Assembly (NCBI GenBank): GCA_000827325.1
Contig: KN832890.1
Span: 368,937-432,936 of the forward strand
Length of the DNA stretch: 64,000 nt
Source of the DNA: Oidiodendron maius Zn
Taxonomy: Eukaryota > Ascomycota > Leotiomycetes > Myxotrichaceae
Direction of reading: 5' to 3'
The notes below the pieces were generated by a model, which saw only the letters and a program-made list of their open reading frames with translations, ran no database searches and had not been told where the DNA came from. Shown here piece by piece: positions 56,122 through 64,000 of the stretch (position 1 is its first letter; each line of letters begins with the position of its first letter). Made by a program: the position numbers and the translations under genes.

Positions 56122-58086
56122 ATGTGGAGAGTGGTTTTCTCAGTCGCGGCCCTACTTTGTGCCTTTCCAAGTGCATTGGCTATAAAAAATCCAATAATAT
56201 CGGGGTAGGCACCAATCTGCTTTTTGGTATGGACTTCTAGTGCCTAATAAATTATATCCAGATGGAATCCTGACCCGAGTATTCTACGAGTGGGCAATGA
56301 GTACTACATTGCGACTTCATCCTTTGAATATTTTCCAGGTGTCCCCATATACAAGTCGACTGATCTAGCAAATTGGGAACTGTTTTCTCATGCTTTGGCA
56401 ACACCCGAACATGTTCAGCTGTACGGCGTTCCCACTGGCGCTGGTAAGTAAGCCAAATAAACCCCACTGATATTCTATCTACATGTTCAGTCTGGTAATG
56501 TGCCTGTGCCAATAGGAGTATGGGCGCCGACGCTTTCGTATATTGATGGGCGTTTCTATCTGGCTTCTATGACCCGCTGGACCTATGATCCGGTAGCTAG
56601 AGTTTGGCCACGCGTATTTTTTCAATCCTCGGAAGACCTTATCCACTGGTCAGATCCAGTTTGGTGCGATCCCTGGGGAATTGACCCGAGTCTTTTCCTT
56701 GACCCAGTATCAAATAAAACTTATCTCAACCTTATGGCACCAAACAATAATTTTGACCGACTGTGGGGCATCTACCAATGTGAGGTCAGCTTGAAGACTG
56801 GCAACTGTATTGGGGAGTATATCAGTCTTTGGAATGGGACTCTACCTCATAATTCTTCCGCCAGAGATGAAGGACCAAAGATGTTCTACAAAAATGACTT
56901 CTACTATCTTCTCATTGCTGAAGGTATGTTTTCAGTCAGGCATCCACAAAGTGTCAGTGATAATTTGTATCTTAGGCGGCACAGATGATCTGCACAGAGC
57001 AACAATTGCGAGATCAGCTTCACCATCGGGGCCATGGACACCGAATCCGAACAACCCAATACTCTTTAATGGCGCTTATGGATTTGATAATCTCACTGTG
57101 CAATCCACTGGCCATGCGACTTTCGTTGAAACTCCATCCGGGGACTGGTATGCTGCTTTCCTAGCTCGGAGAAAAATTAACGGTTCTTCCCCACTTGGGC
57201 GTGAAACATTCTTAACAACAGTGACATGGGATGACAATGACTGGCCGGTTCTGAACGGTGGAAAACCAATACTTCTTAGCGAGAGCTTTGGATCGGCCAA
57301 GGACCAGAAGTATCCCCCGGCTCCTTTTAAGGACGATTTCTCGCAAGGAGCATTGGACCCAAGTTGGTATCAACTACGTGTTCCTTACACCGATAACTAT
57401 GAAATCGGTATTTCCTCGTGTCATGATACAACCCAAAAATGGTGCGGAGCAACTCCACAATCCGGAATAACCTTTGCACCGAATGTCTTTGGCTTAAGTG
57501 ATCGAGATGTACCTGCCGCCATTCTCCGAAAGCAAAAGTCGTTGAACATGACCTTCTCGGCCACTTTACTCCCGACGACTGGGTTATCCTTAAGTTATCT
57601 CCAGTCCGTGGGCATCTCAGTTTATTTGAGTGAGTTCGAACACCAGGATATTGGGATTCGCGGCTGCGTTAATGGGACTGGGATGTGCATCTATACCTCA
57701 GTCATAATGAATACTACTGCCATTGTAAGTATAGTGGAAACTCATGACTAGTCCGTGGTCTAATATTTTCGATACAGAATAATTATGTGCCACTAAATAG
57801 CAGTGTCATACCGGAGAATACAATCCTTCATATCCGAGCTACACCACTCACGTACAGCCTTGGTTATTCGATCGGACAGTCCCCCATATCCTGGATGGAG
57901 GAGATTGCTTCTTCTTGGCTTGCATTTGCGCCGGCAAACTTCTTCGTGTTTGAAGGGGCAAGTTTTGCCTTGTTCGCAAGTGGTAATGGAAATCCTTGGC
58001 CGTGGGATGCGCCGACAGTTGGATTCAAGGAAGTCAACGAGGTTTACTTTGAAGAAAATATACCTGACCACGATATTTGGACTTGA
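56122..58086 (+). CDS. GH43 beta-xylosidase/arabinofuranosidase-like secreted enzyme
   Basis: Five exons: 56122-56204, 56262-56443, 56516-56923, 56976-57724 and 57778-58086 (introns 57, 72, 52 and 53 nt), giving 576 aa. The signal peptide is MWRVVFSVAALLCAFPSALA. The five-bladed propeller starts NPIISGWNPDPSIL, where the D of NPDPS is the expected general base. GGVWAPTLSY follows, then DPWGIDPSLF (pKa modulator D) and RDEGPKMFYK (acid E). The C-terminal half is a beta-sandwich as in XynB3-type GH43 enzymes. It should remove xylose or arabinose side units from hemicellulose. Intron 2 has an alternative acceptor at 56490, but only the one at 56515 keeps phase. Confidence 0.87.
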
Positions 58087-59823
58087 TGGGTTATTTTCGA
58101 TGTAGCTTTCGCCATTAAATTCAAATATCAGCCTATTATAGCTCTAGCCAATTCTATGTAAAAAGGAATAATAAAGTCGAGTAGCGTCAATTAAGACGTT
58201 CTTCAATGACACCTGAGCTCCTCCATGTACTGTGGTAGTTTAAAAGATATCTTATACCACGACTTCTCTTGAAAGCGTTTATTACATCTACTAGTTCTTG
58301 TCCCCGTGGTTGAGAGTAATCCCAATTTAGTAAAGGTGTGGAGCGATAAGTGACTAGTCCTATCCAATACGATACGTGCACCTCACCTGATCCCATGTTG
58401 ATATCAGCTGTCAGTGCAACAGTCTCGCTTTCCTTTTGATATAACGGGCTGCACAGGGCGTGCTCAGGATGCTCAGGCTCTGCTCAGGTAAAAGTGGCCG
58501 CTGCTTACGCTCAGAGACTAAACGGAAACTGGCACGAGAAAACATTGCACAGGGCTTATTGGCATAGCATTGTGTAGCTAGAACAGCCCAATTGATCAAA
58601 TTAGACCCCGGGAACGTAAGGGGATTAGGGAAGCGGGGGGCGGGGAGCGGGGGCGGGGGAAGTAGCGGAGGATCGCAATCCACTCAAGCGGGCACTAAAC
58701 AGTTTAATGGGAGTTTACGACCATGATATTTAAGAGATATTAGCTCTTTTACATCAGATCCAAATATAATAATCTTAGTAATTAAAGAGTATCAAAATAA
58801 AGATCATGTTGCTGTCAAGTCCAACCTGCTGAGATACTATCCAGGCCACGATACCTGAATGCCCCCCGAAGGCGGCCGGGCGCGCGGCGAAGGACAGCCC
58901 TGAATCCCGTCCGATAGCTTGTGAGCCCCCTAATTCCCATAATTGTGGACAGACATGTTGCAACCGCAAAACTTTACGGGATATGATAGGCTCATCAGGA
59001 TATCCTCCTTCTTGATGAATTGTCGAAAAAAAAAAATTCCTTTTTTTTTCTTTTTTGAAAAAGTCAAGTTTGGAGAGAAATATTCATCAACTGGACTTTG
59101 GATGATCCCAGCATGCAGACCTATGCGCCCTGAGGTTATAGCAAAAAGTCACCTACGGGGCTCAGTCTGCCAAGGCACATTGGGAGTGAAGGGAATACTG
59201 CTAATTTCAAGGCGGTAATATTAATAGGTTTTGCTTTGCGGTGCAAACCCTATCTAAAAAGGGAAATGATTGTATATGTCTACACAGGATGCGAATATCT
59301 TAACCAGGAGTTGATTAGCGGTGTTTCATTGTCACAGCCCTACGCTTTACCGCCGAATAGCGACTATGGATGCAACCTTATTTATTCATATGACTTTTCT
59401 AGCCGGTTGCTGCTGCGGCAAGATTCGCCCTCGAAAGCCCCAGTAGCAAATTAGTTGACCGCCTCAATCTAAAGCACTCATCGAAGCATCATGGTTTGTG
59501 CTACTTTTGTAATCAAAAGCTGGTGCTCGTCTCGGCAGCCTGAAGCAATATATTTGGCCCCCATTTTTGATGGATTGTTCCAAGTGTAGTAGCACATTGA
59601 GTGGCACAGGATCTTAAACGCCCACCCCTGTCCCTCGTGGTGAAGATACGACTGAGGCAGTTGAGTCCCCGCGTCAGTAAATTATGTAATTTTCTTATAC
59701 TGAGTATATGAAGCTGAGAAGGGGTGTGCAATAAAGGTGCCATAGCCACCTGTATGGGAAGCTTACCATTCTGTTATCAGATTTTCCTGGCCATTATTCG
59801 CTCACATAAAATCCATGGAGGAC
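58087..59823. other. intergenic, 1.7 kb
   Basis: No gene supported. Contains the G-run block at 58635-58660 and an A-run/T-run dyad near 59027-59060. Confidence 0.45.
58635..58660 (+). other. G-quadruplex-forming G-runs
   Basis: Four runs of four to six G separated by one to three bases, a canonical quadruplex pattern in an AT-rich setting. Confidence 0.5.
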
Positions 59824-60995
59824 TTAGCAGCGTAATCCTAGGTAAGTTTTTAAGCGTTTTCGTTTCCTTGCCAAGGTGCCGACTATATCCAACTGTAAAC
59901 GCTCTAAAATATGGTTGATATCTTCGCCTAGACTTTTATCATCACTGGATCTTGTATATGACCCATAAACTCACCAGCAAGCAGAGAAAATTGACTGCAA
60001 GTGACAGGGAAGTTCGGTATTCTCTCATTATCAACTCCACGAAAGGTAGAAATAGACTGGTTACAACGACTAGAAGTGGCATTGACAAGGCGTGCAGCGC
60101 TATTGAAATGACTAATATCGTTCGTCAATAGCTTCAACTTGTGCATAGGAGGAAATTAATACTACAGGTATATACTTACCCTGCTCGCAGCTCCATCTTT
60201 AGATCTCTCACTTCAATATTCATAGGAATACCCTCAACGGTAAGGCGCTGTCTAACTGTATCAAGCCTGTCACTGACAGTGACGAAACTGTCATCAATTT
60301 TGTTCAGTCGCTGATTTAAAGTACTAGCATCCCCATTCAAGGTAACACTTCGCTTGATTGTTCTAATATCCTCGCTCGTAGTGGCGAGGCTTGTATCAAT
60401 CGTGTTAAAGCACTCGTTCAGATTGAGGGGCTCGTTATCGGCAGTAACACTTTGTTTGATCTTGCTAATGTCCTCACCAGATGTGATGAGACGTCTGTCA
60501 ACCGTATTAAAGCGATCGTTCAAATTAATAGGGATATTGTCAACGGTAACACTTTCTTGGACTGTGTCAAGCTTCTCATTAGCAGTGGTGAGACTTGTGT
60601 TAATCGTGTTAAAGCGCTGATTCAAATCAATCGCGACACCATTGACAGTAACACACTCTTTAATCCTGCGGAGGTCGTCATTAGCAGTGGTAAGATTTGT
60701 GCTAATAACGTTAAGTCGTTGATTTAAATTGATAGGTGCCCCATTGGTGGTGAGACTCTGGCTTATCTGGTGAAGACGCTGGTCAAGGCCTAGATCGATG
60801 TATTGGTGCTCAAAAGTTTCTAATCGACGCTCCATGTCCTGTTTAAATGCAGTCATATCGGCCCTAAACGAAGTGATATCTGCTCTAATCTCATCACGCA
60901 CGTTTTTTACCGCATTCAAAATGAGTTTGAATTGTGTATTAAGCTATATGTTGTTCAGCAGTGTAGGCAGTTATATGGATGTTAATTACCGCCAT
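59824..60995 (-). CDS. coiled-coil protein built of ~31-residue repeats
   Basis: Four exons: 60995-60990, 60943-60180, 60111-59975 and 59927-59824 (introns 46, 68 and 47 nt), giving 336 aa. The first exon codes only Met-Ala and is inferred from phase and splice signals. Residues about 50-240 are six or so repeats of the form LNQRLNxIxTxLTTAxxDLR followed by IKxSVTVNGxPI. Heptad-like leucines suggest a long coiled coil. The C-terminal part (HFNSAARLVNA, then LARKRKRLKTYLGL) looks like a conserved fungal tail. No enzyme motif, signal peptide or membrane segment. Function unknown; the repeats suggest a structural or binding role. Confidence 0.68.
60175..60790. repeat. tandem ~93-96-nt coding repeats
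   Basis: Words such as GTAACACTTY and CGYTRATTCAAATTRATAGG recur about every 93-96 nt and correspond to the protein repeats of the coiled-coil gene. Confidence 0.6.
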
Positions 60996-61945
60996 TTTAG
61001 AGCTTGCGCTACAGTAAAACGCGCCTAAGCAGCTTAAGATTTACGTCGCGTTGGACGATCATGTTTCTAGAGCCTTATTACAGCGAGGCTGCATCTTTAA
61101 TGAAGTAATTTAAAATATCCAAGTAGACTCGATCTATCCGAGTATCACCGGACTCGGCCGGTTTTGTCAGTGAGTGCAAGAAACGCCGCTACCCATTCGA
61201 TCGCCTCATCATCGCTTCTGAATCTGGACCTCCGGCATCGACATTCCGACCCAATCATGTACTGACAACTTTCGACGTGTGGTAACACAACATTATTTTG
61301 AGGCTTACAATCGAGGCTGTCACTTCTATCGTTCGCTCTTTTGTCCATACCAAGTAGGAATATCTGAATAATCATGAGGTTAGCCAAGGATTTTCGAATC
61401 TCATTGGAAAAGCATCCGTCGACTAGAACTGCCACAGAAGCGAGGAGTGTGCTGTGCTCTAACTCCGACAGTCGTAAATATTATTACCATCATAGGCTCA
61501 GTGCAAATTCACACGAGGGGAATGAAGGCCATATTAATTCGCAAGGCTCTCATTTCAAGCCCAGACTGCGGCCGTCACGTCATATGGATGGTGGCCCTAA
61601 GGACATCGTATCTAAACCTCTATGACGCAATTAATTAGATGCAAGTTACTCATAAGAATATTATCGCGCTTTCCGTGATTTTAGGGGCGAGCTGCACTTC
61701 CTTATTCATGGCTCGTGTTACATTCGCACCACAAGAGATGACTAAGATTCGCACCACCGCATATCAATTACCCTTTTCGGCTGTATGTGGTGCGAATATT
61801 ATTAAGATTGCCTCTTTCGGACTTTGTGGTGCGAATATAACTAGCGTATCCCTTTACGGCTAGCCCCTCTTTGTATGTTATTACGGAACATAGGCTCTTA
61901 ATAGCCCTGGATCAAATGATTATAATGCCTACCTAATTAAACTAA
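60996..61945. other. intergenic between coiled-coil gene and transposase
   Basis: No gene supported. Holds the nested inverted repeats at 61722-61836 close to the transposase end. The minus-strand frame at 61145-61435 has no domain I recognise. Confidence 0.45.
61722..61836. repeat. nested inverted repeats, possible transposon end
   Basis: ATTCGCACCACAA (61722-61734) pairs perfectly with 61824-61836. Inside it ATTCGCACCAC (61748-61758) pairs with 61787-61797. The right arms also form a direct repeat (TTTCGG...TGTGGTGCGAATAT). They lie 110 nt beyond the transposase stop. Confidence 0.45.
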
Positions 61946-64000
61946 TTAAACCACCTGCCAGGTGGTGAACTTATAACACTCTTGAGCCTCAACCTCAGCT
62001 GCAGCCTGGTTATGAAGACCCTGAACACCACGCTCTGCACTAAACCCTCCACGCCTATTAAACTCAGCCTCCTCCCGTATCTCAACCTCAATTGTCTCTT
62101 GCATATCCCAGTCTAGGTAAGCTTCGACCTCTTCATCAGTCCACTCAGCCCTATCCTCAAGGAACGTCTCTGTCTCTAGGTCTAGTCTCCTAAACCCTAA
62201 ATACCGACGATTCTCATTTAACCAGGCCTTTGAGTACTGCTCTAGCCCTCGTGTAGTGCGATATTGAGCTGGCTGGACGTCTGGATAAGCTCTAAGCCAG
62301 TCCTCTTTCTCAGCTATATAACGTTTATGAATAAGCTCAGGTCGGTGTGGCCAAATTGGACGAGTATCCACCAATTCAGGGTCAGGCTGTATAGCTGATT
62401 CAGGGCTAGGGCTTAGACTAGGCAGTGGTTCAGGGCTAGGCTGGGTGGTCGGTTCGGCACCAAGCTCAGCCCTTAAGTTGCGTATATTGACTGGGCACCT
62501 AATACTAGCCTTATTATAGCCAATACCACGGCAAACACCACACCTGCATAGCCGAGGCTCTGATGCCTCCCATCCAGAGGGAATCCTTCTAGTGCTGTAA
62601 GTCCCCCTAGAAGCAGATAGTATATAGGTGACAACATGTAGAGGCTCAAGAAGGGGCTCAGGTAAGCCTGAATATCGATCCCAGTACCAGTGCGGATGAA
62701 AATCATCAGGGAGTAAGGATAACCTTTCCTCTCTAATATAGTCAACTCGATGTGCGCAGGGCAGGCCAGTAGTGGCTGTAAATACACCAGTACAGGGCTG
62801 TAAGGGCCTCTTAGCACTAGTATAATTTGAATGAACCTGCCGTAATGCAGCAGTTGTAATATAATTAAAGCATGCACTATATTGAGCCCGATCGAGGTTA
62901 AGTGGCGTCCTGATTCGATCCCTTGCTGCATTAGCCTTAATATTCTGGAACTGTATAGCTATAGCCTGTTCGATCGATAGCCAGGCTATTAAGAGATCAC
63001 CCTTAGAGCTAAGAATAAAGCGCTTAATATATGAATGCGCTGCTTCAACCCTAAGCATTATTAGTTAAATTAAATAAGCCAGTATCCTTACTTACCTTGA
63101 TGTGACTGTAATGCTAAAGTGAGTGTATTGATTAGTCCAGGCCTGGACTAGTGATTCAGCTCGGCCTGGCTTCAGCCATGTATCCTGGATATATTCAACA
63201 CATGCTAGGTGTTCAGGAGTCTCAGAGTACTGAGTTTCAAACTGGAGTAGTCGAGTATGATACTCAGGGATACTAGGTGATCGGATAATGCCTAGCCATG
63301 CCTTGAAGAAATCATCATAGTCCTCAGCACTAGTAAACTTAGCTTTACAGTGCTGCTGGACATTTTTATTAGCATGCCAGAGGCATAGTACTGTATTAGA
63401 ATCCGGGAATATCTCAGAAATAGCATTTCTTAGGGCTTGATCACAATCAGTACTAATTATACCTGGAACGAGACCAACTATAGGGTGAATAAGGCTATAA
63501 AGGGCCTTGATTTGACGTAAAGCCCAGCGATACGTACCCTCTACTTGATCAGGGAGGAATACAAAGGCAATAAAGAAGCTCTTATTATTATGATCAACCC
63601 CTATAATACTAATTAACTAGAGAGCTATTAAGAGAGGGTTACTAACCGATAATATCCATTAAGGGTAGATTAAATCGATTAGTACTATATGTATTATCGA
63701 TTAGGAGGACATCATAGTGAGACTGTAGGTATTGGATTGACTCAGGGTAGGCAATAAAGAGGCCCCTTAATCGTTTAGTATCTTTCTCCTTGAGTATTTC
63801 ATGCTTAATCCCCTTAGTCTCAAGGTGCTGAATTAGAGCCTCAGTTGATGAGTAACCCTAGCGGATATCTCGACGAAATAGGGCATTCTGGTTATAAATA
63901 TCCCGTGGTATAAGTGGTGTTTCAGGGTCTAGGCCACGAAGAAAAGTCAGGGTTTGCCGTGGCTGGACACCTAATAACCCTTAGTTTAGAACCTTAATTA
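61946..64000 (-). pseudogene. MULE-type transposase, degenerate, 5' part outside the window
   Basis: Exons read from the right edge: 64000-63647 (partial), 63600-63096 and 63050-61946 (introns 46 and 45 nt). The MULE DDE core shows YDVLLIDNTYSTNRF (first D), GIISTDCDQALRNAI (second D) and the C-LWH-x3-NV block. The protein continues with VEAAHSYIKRF, then CRCGVCRGIGYN and a Pro/Ser/Glu-rich C-terminal region. An in-frame TAG at 63858-63860 (after FRRDIR) breaks the first part, and another stop lies near the window edge. A Gln-to-stop change, the kind made by C-to-T mutation, is the likely cause. The element belongs to the Mutator superfamily. The end at 61946 is the natural stop codon. Confidence 0.8.

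Noticed and set aside
56491-56515. Alternative acceptor of GH43 intron 2 at 56490
   Set aside because: It breaks the reading phase, whereas the acceptor at 56515 gives the conserved GGVWAPT motif.
61145-61435. 96-codon minus-strand frame near the MULE
   Set aside because: No recognised domain and a competing plus-strand frame; base composition like the flanks.
1-64000. CRISPR arrays, rRNA and complete tRNA genes
   Set aside because: No spaced direct repeats of that kind, no rRNA stretches and no full cloverleaf with both A- and B-box were seen; the sequence is eukaryotic.

Overview
The window looks like chromosomal DNA of a filamentous ascomycete (Pezizomycotina). Almost every gene is broken by short introns of about 41-118 nt with GTRAGT-type donors, CTRAY branch points and YAG acceptors. 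The protein families are typical of the group: Zn2Cys6 regulator, Clr5-domain protein, RTA1-like exporter, WSC domains, plant-polysaccharide enzymes and PNP-type effector domains. The AT-rich intergenic stretches could be RIP-eroded repeats. The mix of families would suit a plant-associated Leotiomycete-like fungus, but the class is a guess. All gene models were joined by hand from open frames, splice signals and reading phase.

Layout. 0.5-2.6 kb: a PNP-like domain fused to a von Willebrand A domain. 2.6-5.9 kb: gene-poor, with an ankyrin-like relic. 5.9-13.9 kb: three secreted polysaccharide-active proteins (GH3 beta-xylosidase with a WSC domain at each end, GH79 glucuronidase, beta-helix protein). 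15.5-35.7 kb: the main attraction, a run of genes centred on sphingoid long-chain bases. It holds an FLVCR-like MFS carrier, a class II aldolase, sphingosine-1-phosphate lyase, an RTA1/Rsb1-like exporter, a Zn2Cys6 regulator, a histidinol-phosphatase-like PHP protein, 3-ketodihydrosphingosine reductase, a long-chain-base kinase and a DFR-like reductase. 36.9-43.6 kb: two GPI-type surface proteins and a sugar/quinate-type MFS transporter. 44.8-52.0 kb: a frameshifted Clr5 gene, an orphan gene and a C2H2/DEDDh exonuclease. 52.4-58.1 kb: a solo LTR, a phage-type lysozyme (GH24) and a GH43 enzyme. 59.8-64 kb: a repeat-built coiled-coil protein and a degenerate MULE transposase that runs off the right edge.

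How the genes may work together. The reductase makes dihydrosphingosine, the kinase phosphorylates it, the lyase cleaves the phosphate into a fatty aldehyde and phosphoethanolamine, and the RTA1 protein could export the bases. The FLVCR-like carrier belongs to a family whose animal members move choline and ethanolamine. A 9-nt word (CGGAGACGG or its complement) occurs five times between 14.6 and 34.4 kb, upstream of genes of this run, and I did not see it elsewhere in the window. This makes a co-regulated sphingoid-base cluster under the local Zn2Cys6 protein plausible. No serine palmitoyltransferase, polyketide synthase or ceramide synthase lies here, so turnover, export or detoxification seems likelier than synthesis of a toxin.
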